This document shows, piece by piece, positions 37,640 through 44,143 of a DNA stretch of 64,000 nt. The notes beneath the pieces are model-generated. The model did no database searches. It was given only the letters and a program-made list of their open reading frames with translations, and was not told the DNA's origin. Numbering within the stretch: the stretch's first letter is position 1; each line of letters opens with the position of its first letter. Origin of the DNA: JANXLS01 sp035308565 (lineage in GTDB: Bacteria; Planctomycetota; SZUA-567; H5-PLA8). Position numbers and translations under genes: made by a program. The stretch is taken from positions 1 to 64,000 of the forward strand of contig DATGGK010000215.1 in NCBI GenBank assembly GCA_035308565.1, written 5' to 3'.

Positions 37640-38704
37640 TCACTCGCCGAGTTCTTCCAGCAATTGCGGCAGGCTCTTTGCTGGCATATCGGCCGAGGGG
37701 AGCAGCAAGCCGGTTTTCGACAGAATCTGGTCCAGCACGTCCACGACATTAGGATCGAATTGCACCCCGGAAAGCTGCTGAAGTTCGGCCATGGCTTCTT
37801 CGGGCGAGAGCGCGGGACTGTACGAGCGCTGCGTCACCATCGAATCGAACGCTTCGGCGACGTGGATGATGCGCGCGCCGAGGGGAATGCTTTCGCCGGC
37901 AAGTTGATCGGGATAGCCGCTGCCATCGAAATGTTCGTGATGATGCTTGATGTAGCTGACGGCGCCTTTGAGCATTTCCAGCGAACCCAGCATCTGCGCG
38001 GCGTCCGAGGGGTGGCGCTCGACAATCTCGCGTTCCTCCAGCGTCAGCGGGCCGGCCTTTTTCAGAATCGCTTCGGAGATGCCCATTTTTCCAATGTCGT
38101 GCAGAATGCCGGCGATGCTGACGCGTTTGACTTCTTCTTCGGAAAAACCCATTTCGCGCGCAATGTTGGAAGCGAGCATGGAAACTTTTTCGGAATGGAA
38201 ACGCGTGTTGGGATCTTTGGCTTCGAGCACTTTAGCCATCACGGCGAGGATGTTCAGGAACAGCGATTCGCTGCGGTAGGTTGAGACGCCCATCTGGTCG
38301 CGCAGGATTCGGCGAATCAGCAGGCGTTCGACTTTCAACACGAACAATTCAGGGCTCAGCGATTGGACGAAGCAATCGTCGGCGGCGGTCTGCGGCATTT
38401 GAATGTCGCGCTGATCGGCGCTTTCGGCCAGCAGCATCAGCGGCCCGTCGTAAATTTTGCGCAGCGATTTCATGCCGTCGAGGGCGGTGCATTCGGGCAG
38501 TTTCAAACTGAGCACAAGCAGGTCAAGCGGTTCGCGGTCCTTGCGGGCGTTGGTGAGGATGCGCAGGAGGTCTTCAAAACTGCGGGCGAGAATCGTTTTT
38601 TCGTAATTTTCGGAGACCAATTTTTTGGCAAGCGGCAGGCACTCGCCGAGCGGATCGACGATCAGGATGCGCTTTTCCTTGAGTGCCTGTTGGGTCTTCG
38701 TCAT
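37640..38704 (-). CDS. HD-GYP phosphodiesterase with degenerate receiver
   Basis: 354 residues. The N-terminal receiver-like fold (~11-130) has VDPLGE instead of the acidic pair, Ser66 (LVLSLKLP) where the phosphoacceptor Asp belongs, and Gln114 in place of the switch Lys. The HD-GYP domain ~145-335 is intact: FHSEKV, GILHDIGKMGI (His202-Asp203), ERHP, HHHEHFDGSGYP (GYP at 263-265), HVAEAFDSM. It should hydrolyse cyclic di-GMP to pGpG or GMP, but not under phosphorylation control. It is the only c-di-GMP enzyme seen in the window. Confidence 0.9.
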   Translation of the reverse strand: MTKTQQALKEKRILIVDPLGECLPLAKKLVSENYEKTILARSFEDLLRILTNARKDREPLDLLVLSLKLPECTALDGMKSLRKIYDGPLMLLAESADQRDIQMPQTAADDCFVQSLSPELFVLKVERLLIRRILRDQMGVSTYRSESLFLNILAVMAKVLEAKDPNTRFHSEKVSMLASNIAREMGFSEEEVKRVSIAGILHDIGKMGISEAILKKAGPLTLEEREIVERHPSDAAQMLGSLEMLKGAVSYIKHHHEHFDGSGYPDQLAGESIPLGARIIHVAEAFDSMVTQRSYSPALSPEEAMAELQQLSGVQFDPNVVDVLDQILSKTGLLLPSADMPAKSLPQLLEELGE

Positions 38705-38828
38705 TGCAGTCCAAATTCAAAGTTTTGAAGGGCGAAAGATTCACTATAGCGCGCAACGCGGGAAAGCAAGTACGGCTTTCCTCGAATGAATGTTGCTTTT
38801 TTAATCACTGCGCTGAGTCGCGGCGCGT

Positions 38829-38884
38829 TCCCCTCACCCCGCGGCGGAGTACCGCCGTCGGCCCTCTCCCCATGGGAGAGGGGA
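38829..38884. repeat. CCCTCACCCCGCGGCGGAGT-type repeat
   Basis: Same family as 21549-21604 and 50802-50930. It abuts the stop of the SDR gene and may act as its terminator. Confidence 0.8.
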
Positions 38885-38895
38885 ACGGCTTTGCG

Positions 38896-39666
38896 CTAGC
38901 GCGCCGTCCAACCGCCGTCGATGACAAGCGTCTGTCCGGTGATGTTGCGCGCGCCGTGGCCGATCAAGAATTCAACCGCGGCCGCGATTTCATCGATGGT
39001 GATAAACGCTTTCTTCGGCATCGGCTCGAGCATAATCTTATCGACGACTTCTTGTTCGGAAACGCCGTGCGCTTGGGCTTGCGCGGCGATTTGGGCGTCC
39101 ACCAGCGGCGTGCGGACGTAGGCGGGGCAGATGGTGTTGACGGTGATGTCGGCGCCCGCGCATTCGAGCGCGATGGTCTTGGCCAGGCCCAGCAGGCCGT
39201 GCTTGGCGGCGGTATACGCCGATTTATATGGCGACGCGATCAGCGAATGTATCGAGCCGATGTTGACGATGCGGCCGAAGCCATTTGCTTTCATGCGCGG
39301 AAGAAGAGCCTGACTCAGCAGAAACGGGCCTTTGAGCATGACGTCAAGGAGTACATCCCAGCGTTCTTCCGGAAATGATTCGACCGGACTGACGTGCTGC
39401 AAGCCGGCGTTGTTGATCAGCACGCCGATGTGCTCCGCGGCGGCGCTTTGGGTGAATGCGCGAATTTGCGAAGAAGAAGTCACATCCAAAACGTGCGTCG
39501 TCGCGCGCGATCCGACACTCATCAATGCGCTGGTTTCACGAAGTCCGTCGTCGTTCAGGTCCGCCAGAATTAGGCGGTGCCCAGCGGCGCACAGACAGCG
39601 CGCGAGGCCCCGCCCCAACCCGCTTCCCGCGCCGGTAATTAAAATGGTTCGCGCCGTTTCGGTCAT
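38896..39666 (-). CDS. SDR oxidoreductase, 3-hydroxybutyrate dehydrogenase-like
   Basis: 256 residues, classical short-chain dehydrogenase: ILITGAGSGLGRGLA (cofactor loop), DVTSSS, LINNAGLQHVSPVE (NNAG), NIGSIHSLIASPYKSAYTAAKHG (Ser, Tyr-x3-Lys), PAYVRTPLV and GQTLVIDGGW at the C-terminus. The LQHVSPVE and SIHS...KSAYTAAKHGLLGL pattern fits D-3-hydroxybutyrate dehydrogenases, so interconversion of 3-hydroxybutyrate and acetoacetate with NAD is likely. The ATG overlaps the stop of the upstream YtxJ-like gene by ATGA. Confidence 0.9.
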   Translation of the reverse strand: MTETARTILITGAGSGLGRGLARCLCAAGHRLILADLNDDGLRETSALMSVGSRATTHVLDVTSSSQIRAFTQSAAAEHIGVLINNAGLQHVSPVESFPEERWDVLLDVMLKGPFLLSQALLPRMKANGFGRIVNIGSIHSLIASPYKSAYTAAKHGLLGLAKTIALECAGADITVNTICPAYVRTPLVDAQIAAQAQAHGVSEQEVVDKIMLEPMPKKAFITIDEIAAAVEFLIGHGARNITGQTLVIDGGWTAR

Positions 39667-40022
39667 AAGCTGGATACATGCTCCTGAAGCGAGGAGTGAT
39701 CGATATCTCCGTGGCTGGCGTGCCAGATGACGCGCCCGCCTTCGATCAACAGCGCTTGGGGCGATTCGTGGCGCACTTTCGTGTCGGCGGCGATGCGCTG
39801 CGAAGCGGGGCGCGCGCCGATTACATCGACGGAGTAAACGGCCAGCGTGCTTTGCTTGGGAAGGTGTTTTATAAAATCGTTGAAGATGGATTCCGCGGCG
39901 TGGCTGGTCGGGCAAATCGGGCTGCGTTTGAACACCAGGGCTGGCGGCGCGTCCTGCGCGGAGGCTCGCGCCCAGATTTCCTGCCACTGGTCCAATTGAG
40001 TGATTGCAATGATCTGAGCCAT
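39663..40022 (-). CDS. ytxJ: YtxJ-like bacillithiol-system thioredoxin-fold protein
   Basis: 119 residues. Thioredoxin-like monothiol protein: LVFKRSPICPTSHAA (single Cys followed by Pro-Thr-Ser, as the CPIS of YtxJ), YSVDVIGARPASQRIA, VRHESPQALLIEGGRVIWHASHG. The family is annotated as a bacillithiol-system redox-active protein (monothiol bacilliredoxin). Bacillithiol enzymes (bshA/B/C) are not in the window. Coupled to the downstream SDR by a 4-base overlap. An in-frame upstream extension to 40097 overlaps arfB and is unlikely. Confidence 0.8.
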   Translation of the reverse strand: MAQIIAITQLDQWQEIWARASAQDAPPALVFKRSPICPTSHAAESIFNDFIKHLPKQSTLAVYSVDVIGARPASQRIAADTKVRHESPQALLIEGGRVIWHASHGDIDHSSLQEHVSSL

Positions 40023-40038
40023 CTGTTTCTCCGCGGAA

Positions 40039-40497
40039 TTAGTAATCGTTGCTGCGGCGTTGCGCCTTGATGCGGCTGTGCGCTTTTTTCGAATCAAGAC
40101 GCCGCTCGCGGCTGGATTTTGTGGGGCGCGTTTTGCGCCGGATTTTGGGTTCGATCAGCGCGATTTTCACAAACGCGCGCAGTTTGTCGAGGCAGGCTTC
40201 GCGGTTGGCAAACTGCGAGCGTTCGGCATCCGCGACAATCAGCAAATCGCCGTCGGTGGTGAAGCGGTTAACGTGCGCAATTTGAAGCCGGTGCAGCGCG
40301 GCGCCTGAAAGTCCGGCCAGCGCCGCGGGGCGGATGCGCAGTTCAGCTTTGGTGTTGACTTTGTTGACATTCTGGCCGCCCGGGCCGCCGGATCGCGCGA
40401 AATGAAAGCGCAATTCGTCCGGGGCGATGCTCACGCCGGGGGCGAGCTCGATGGCGGAAGTGGGAGCAGGAGCATCCATGACTTGAGCATAATCCAT
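40039..40497 (-). CDS. arfB: Alternative ribosome-rescue factor (ArfB/YaeJ-like)
   Basis: 152 residues (146 if the second ATG at 40479 is used). Class-I release factor core with the catalytic GGQ: FHFARSGGPGGQNVNKVNTKAELR. The C-terminal tail is basic and disordered (RRKTRPTKSSRERRLDSKKAHS), as ArfB uses to enter the empty mRNA channel and hydrolyse peptidyl-tRNA on stalled ribosomes. It lacks codon-recognition domains. A 16-base gap leads to the YtxJ-like gene. Confidence 0.92.
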   Translation of the reverse strand: MDYAQVMDAPAPTSAIELAPGVSIAPDELRFHFARSGGPGGQNVNKVNTKAELRIRPAALAGLSGAALHRLQIAHVNRFTTDGDLLIVADAERSQFANREACLDKLRAFVKIALIEPKIRRKTRPTKSSRERRLDSKKAHSRIKAQRRSNDY

Positions 40498-40512
40498 GTT
40501 GGGAATTTTTCT

Positions 40513-40640
40513 TGCGCAAAGCCGTTGCTTTCACGCTTTGGCGCAAAGGAGAGGCACGCAAAGCCCGCAAAGAGATGAGAAAGGAGATTCTTTGCGAACT
40601 TTGCGAATCTTCGCGCCTTTGCGTGAAAGAACTTTCCGCT
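40513..40640. repeat. GCGAATCTTCGCGCCTTTGCG-type inverted repeat
   Basis: Left part ACGCTTTGGCGCAAAGGAG, right part CTTTGCGAACTTTGCG and CTTTGCGTGAAAG, spanning the divergent arfB/PH-protein region. A related unit lies at 32499-32552. Confidence 0.5.
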
Positions 40641-40702
40641 TTTCACGCTTTGGTTTACAATCGCGCGCGAATTTTCCCACATTGAGGAGCTTGCCGCGCG
40701 CC

Positions 40703-41308
40703 ATGGCTGAAAACACGCCTCCACCCCCGCCTCCACCTCAAAACGATCCGCCGCCCAACCCCTCACCCCTAACGACTGGTGCCGCGCCGCTTCCGCCAGG
40801 GCCGGCCGCGGATGCGCCGCCGATCTTTCAAGGCTCCGTGTCCAACTGGATGGGCGCGAAAAGCTTCATTGGCGCCGGGTTGATTGTGCTGTGCGGCTTG
40901 GCGGCGTTGATTTTTGGGTCGTGGAAACATGCAGATGGAACTCTGTTGCCCAAAGTCGGAGTTTACGGCGGAATGGCGTTGATCGCCGCCGGCGCGATCA
41001 TGGCTTTCTACGTCATGCTGCTGGTTCGTTCGCATCGCTACAAAATCACCTATCGGCTGATCGAGCGCGAATTCGGGATTTTCGAAAAGAAAGTGGATAC
41101 GCTGGATTTAGGGCGCGTCAAACACGTGGACATGAAGCAGTCGATCCTGGAGCGCATGTTCAACGTCGGCACAATCGAGGTGTACGCCGGCGACGCCAAC
41201 GAACCGGAATTGCTGATCGAAGACATCCCCAATCCTCGGCCCGTGTACGAAAGGCTTCGCGACGCGGTGATCGATTTGAGCCGGCGGCGCGGGGTGATTA
41301 TTGAGTAG
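40703..41308 (+). CDS. PH-domain (bPH2/YdbT-like) membrane protein
   Basis: 201 residues from ATG 40703 with TTGAGGAGC upstream. Proline-rich N-terminus (~1-40), two TM helices (~52-70 and ~83-103), then a bacterial PH domain ~105-190: HRYKITYRLIEREFGIFEKKVDTLDLGRVKHVD (read as two blocks), MFNVGTIEVYAGD, a pattern typical of YdbS/YdbT-like proteins. Function unknown; the family is linked to membrane stress in some bacteria. It converges with the CHAD gene across a GGAGATAG inverted repeat. Confidence 0.82.
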   Translation: MAENTPPPPPPPQNDPPPNPSPLTTGAAPLPPGPAADAPPIFQGSVSNWMGAKSFIGAGLIVLCGLAALIFGSWKHADGTLLPKVGVYGGMALIAAGAIMAFYVMLLVRSHRYKITYRLIEREFGIFEKKVDTLDLGRVKHVDMKQSILERMFNVGTIEVYAGDANEPELLIEDIPNPRPVYERLRDAVIDLSRRRGVIIE

Positions 41309-41400
41309 GAGATAGGAGTTAGGAGACAGGAGATAGTAGAACAGCGGACGAGGCGCTTCGCGCTCGAATCTCCTATCTGCTATCTCCTAACTCCTATCTA
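41303..41400. repeat. GGAGATAGGAGTTAGGAG inverted repeat between convergent genes
   Basis: Left arm ~41305-41338 (TAGGAGATAGGAGTTAGGAG...), right arm CTCCTATCTGCTATCTCC...TATCTA to ~41400, overlapping the CHAD stop. It can form a long imperfect hairpin and could terminate both genes. Confidence 0.75.
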
Positions 41401-42323
41401 CTGCCCCCGCAGTACAACTCAAATTGCCGTTCCAAGCGCGCGATGGCTTTGCGCGTCCACAACGCTTCAAACGATTTGATCAGGTCGGTGCGCGCGCGAT
41501 CTTCGCTGAAGAGCATGCCTTCGATGTAGGCGTGTTCGACAGGATCGGCGGTTTCGTTGAGCAGAGTTTGGAAGAGGTCGCGGGCCATGGTGTGATCGCG
41601 GATGGCACCCATGACGTCCTGATACTCGCAGAGTTTGCGATAGAGCTTGTCGGAGAAATCCGGGCCGAAAGCGGAGGCCACGATTTCGATGGTGTAGCGC
41701 AGCTTTTTGGCTTCGATGCGCAAACGGTGAAGCTCGCCGTCGTCGGAGATTTTTCCGCGCGCGGCTTTGAAGAATTTTTTCACCACGGGGCTGAGGCGCA
41801 GCGGCGCGTGCGCGCCAAAAAGGCGTTCGGCCAGCAACTTCTGCTTCGCGCCCAAATGGCTCAACACTTCGCGAATCTCCTGATTGAAATGCGCTTTCGT
41901 CAGGTGCTGATAAACCGCGGCCATCGGCCTTTGGACATCGCGGCGGCCCGCGCGGATGCGTTCGGCAATTTTTGCGCGGATGGAATCGGCGGTGCCGTTG
42001 CCAGACGATTCGAATTGAGCCAGCAGCACGTCGTAATTGCGCGCGTCGTCCGCGGCTTTGCGAATCTCGCGCAACTGCTGCCGCAAACGTTCGGCCTTGC
42101 GTTCACCGATCAAATCGGAGAAGACGCGCACGGCTTGGACCGCCCGGCGCGAAGCCACGCGCAGGCGATGGACGACTTCGTCGTCTTTGCCGCCGCCTTC
42201 CAGCACCGCGCGCGGCAGCCAGTGCATGACTTCGCTCAGACTGGCGCGAAGCACCCGTTGAGCGGCTTGCCGATAGGTCTGATTCGACGACACCCCGGCC
42301 ACACGCTCTGAACTGACAGCCAT
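41394..42323 (-). CDS. CHAD-domain protein
   Basis: 309 residues. All-helical CHAD fold with conserved basic/His positions: DDEVVHRLRVASRRAVQAVRVF, RQQLREIRKAADDARNYDVLL, GELHRLRIEAKKLRYTIEI and YRKLCEYQDVMGAIRDHTMA. CHAD proteins bind inorganic polyphosphate and are often linked to phosphate metabolism; no TTM/CYTH or ppk gene is adjacent. The ATG at 42323 is preceded by a weak GGGGAG. Upstream is the longest gene-poor stretch of the window. Confidence 0.88.
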   Translation of the reverse strand: MAVSSERVAGVSSNQTYRQAAQRVLRASLSEVMHWLPRAVLEGGGKDDEVVHRLRVASRRAVQAVRVFSDLIGERKAERLRQQLREIRKAADDARNYDVLLAQFESSGNGTADSIRAKIAERIRAGRRDVQRPMAAVYQHLTKAHFNQEIREVLSHLGAKQKLLAERLFGAHAPLRLSPVVKKFFKAARGKISDDGELHRLRIEAKKLRYTIEIVASAFGPDFSDKLYRKLCEYQDVMGAIRDHTMARDLFQTLLNETADPVEHAYIEGMLFSEDRARTDLIKSFEALWTRKAIARLERQFELYCGGSR

Positions 42324-42734
42324 GCACTGCTCCCCCCACTTGCGGCCATGTTAGCGGGAGTCAAATTTTTTTGAATGGACGAAATCAGGAATCAGGGGTC
42401 AGGGTCAGGGGGTCAGGAGTCAGGGGTCAGTCCTGACGCCTGACTCCAATGGCCAAAATCGCACGTGCTGCCCATTTTTGAGCAGTCCTTGCCGGTCGAA
42501 ACGGCCATGGATTGTCATGCGGTGACGATTTTTTTAACTAGAAAACAAGCCAAATAATCATTTTTTCCAATGATTTTTATTTTTTCGGACGATATTTATA
42601 GAGTACACTCATCAAATTCCCAGCATCTCGATTCTTGCATACCGCTTTGGCAAACGATTCGCTCGTTGGACAAGTGTGGAGGGGGTTCGAAGCAGTAAGG
42701 ACAATTGACGACAGTGGTTTGGAGGATTACTCCC
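42324..42734. other. Gene-poor stretch with repeat block and AT-rich tract
   Basis: No convincing gene in 411 bases. 42383-42448 is a CAGGGGTCAGG-type repeat block with a short inverse end (CCTGACGCCTGACTCC). 42526-42606 is unusually AT-rich (runs of T and A, TTTTTAACTAGAAAAC...), in contrast to the GC-rich surroundings, and could be the promoter of the small zinc-ribbon gene at 42735, but no clean -35/-10 pair is claimed. Confidence 0.5.
42383..42448. repeat. CAGGAATCAGGGGTCAGG repeat block
   Basis: Seven or so units of the same family that brackets the four-helix gene at 24848-25331, ending in an inverse CCTGACGCCTGACTCC stretch. Confidence 0.7.
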
Positions 42735-42917
42735 ATGAGACAGCGTCACCCTTTCGAGAACCGTTATTGCACCGGCTGCCAATGCACCACTCGGCACGAA
42801 GTGAAGGATTTGACATTTTCCTGCCTTCGCTGCGGAGTGGTGAAATACCCGGCTCGCTATCGTGAACCGATTCGGTTGCCTCAACATCTGGCCGTCGTTA
42901 AGGCCTGTTGCGCGTAA
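42735..42917 (+). CDS. Small zinc-ribbon protein
   Basis: 60 residues. Two CxxC knuckles, CTGC (about residues 10-13) and CLRC (~28-31), separated by 14 residues, form a plausible treble-clef or rubredoxin-like zinc site, followed by a basic tail with two terminal Cys. GGAGG at 42721-42725 is nine bases before the ATG, the best Shine-Dalgarno in this part of the window. Function unknown; small stand-alone ribbons may bind RNA or protein partners. Confidence 0.6.
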   Translation: MRQRHPFENRYCTGCQCTTRHEVKDLTFSCLRCGVVKYPARYREPIRLPQHLAVVKACCA

Positions 42918-42930
42918 AGCGTGAAATGCG

Positions 42931-42955
42931 TGCAGGCGGGCCGCCTGCACCACAA
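42931..42955. repeat. TGCAGGCGGGCCGCCTGCAC repeat
   Basis: Full palindromic unit followed by CACAA, the form found in frame inside the spermidine-synthase-like gene (57727-57842). Between convergent genes. Confidence 0.8.
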
Positions 42956-42956
42956 A

Positions 42957-43907
42957 TTATCCCGCCACCAACTCGCGCTGTATTTCGCTTGGCGTTTTAA
43001 GCCTGATATCCGCTCCCATTAATTTTGCCACATCGCTCTGCTCGACGGCGAACGCGTCGAAAAGCAGATTTACGCGCTCGGAAAATTTTGCATTGCCGCC
43101 GACAGCAGAGGCGAGTTTCAGGCACGTCAGCGGCGCGTGAAACTTGAGCTTCTTTCGGTCGAGAATCTCCAGCGCCGAATCGGTCAGTTCAAGCAGGGTG
43201 TGCGTTTCCGGCCCGACCAAAGCGTACAGGCCATTGGCGGGCGCATCCGAAGTCGCGGTAAAAATGTGCGCCAGCGCGCGCCCGAAATCTTCAGCGGCAA
43301 GCGGCTGGACAATCGTCGCGCCGTATCCCATCACCGTCATAAAAGGCGCCGCACTTTTTGCGCGTTGCACGATTTCGGTGAGAAAACCGTCGCCGCGGCC
43401 CATCAACGGTCCGGTGCGCACGCGAAAATCTTCGCAGCGCGACTTTGAAACCAGTTCCTCCGCCGCCGCTGCGTCCTGCAATGCGCGCGAATTCGCGCCG
43501 ACGCTTGCGCCGATGGCCGAGTGGTAAACGACTTTGCGCAGCGCGTTCAATTCCGCGGCCTGCACGACCGCTTTCACATCGTCGATGTGTTCCTTGGCGC
43601 GATAGATACGCCCGTTCATCGAAATGGGCGATAGGAAACAAACGCCGTAGACATCTTTCAGCACCGAGGAAACTGCACCGGGCGAGCCGAGGTCTCCTTC
43701 GACGAGCTCAACGTTGTGCGAATTCGGAAGCGCTTTAAGCGCCGCTTCGACCGCGGAATCGGGGCACAGCACGCGCGCCACCGCGCCCGAGGCGGTCAGC
43801 GCGCCGGCCAGCGCCCGGCCGGCGAACGGTATTTCGCCGACAATAGCCACACGGCGCACCGCGTCGGGGCGGACTTCGGTGGATTCTTGCACGGAAACAT
43901 CGGACAT
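42957..43907 (-). CDS. NmrA-like NAD(P)-binding protein (atypical SDR)
   Basis: 316 residues from ATG 43907. Rossmann start VAIVGEIPFAGRALAGAL, where the usual GxxGxxG is altered to GEIPFAG, then VELVEGDLGSPGAV, VYGVCFLSP, VYHSAIGA and RTGPLMGRGDGFLTEIV. Typical of NmrA/NAD(P)H-binding epimerase-like proteins that sense dinucleotides or reduce quinones; catalysis uncertain. The C-terminal ~40 residues resemble the tail of such sensors. An AAGGAA precedes the ATG. Divergent from the peptide-binding gene across a perfect 20-bp inverted repeat. Confidence 0.78.
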   Translation of the reverse strand: MSDVSVQESTEVRPDAVRRVAIVGEIPFAGRALAGALTASGAVARVLCPDSAVEAALKALPNSHNVELVEGDLGSPGAVSSVLKDVYGVCFLSPISMNGRIYRAKEHIDDVKAVVQAAELNALRKVVYHSAIGASVGANSRALQDAAAAEELVSKSRCEDFRVRTGPLMGRGDGFLTEIVQRAKSAAPFMTVMGYGATIVQPLAAEDFGRALAHIFTATSDAPANGLYALVGPETHTLLELTDSALEILDRKKLKFHAPLTCLKLASAVGGNAKFSERVNLLFDAFAVEQSDVAKLMGADIRLKTPSEIQRELVAG

Positions 43908-44006
43908 TCGGCGTTCCTTTCCAGAGCCGCGCGCGAAAGCAAGCGGCCAATGATTTGCGTTCTGAATTTTACCATGAAACGCGACAAGTAACACGGGCTT
44001 TTGTTT

Positions 44007-44075
44007 GTAGTCCCGCCTTTAGGCGGCAGTCAGTGCCGCGGCGGAATGGCCGATTCCGCCTAAAGGCGGGACTAC
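44007..44075. repeat. Perfect 20-bp inverted repeat GTAGTCCCGCCTTTAGGCGG
   Basis: Left arm 44007-44026, right arm 44056-44075, 29-base loop; each arm contains a smaller CCGCC...GGCGG palindrome. It lies between divergent promoters of the NmrA-like and peptide-ABC genes. No other copy was noticed in the window. Confidence 0.9.
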
Positions 44076-44143
44076 GAACGTACTTTGCTGGCATCCGATG
44101 CGGGAATTCGGTAAAGTGAGGGAAACTTTTCAGGAGCGCAATT

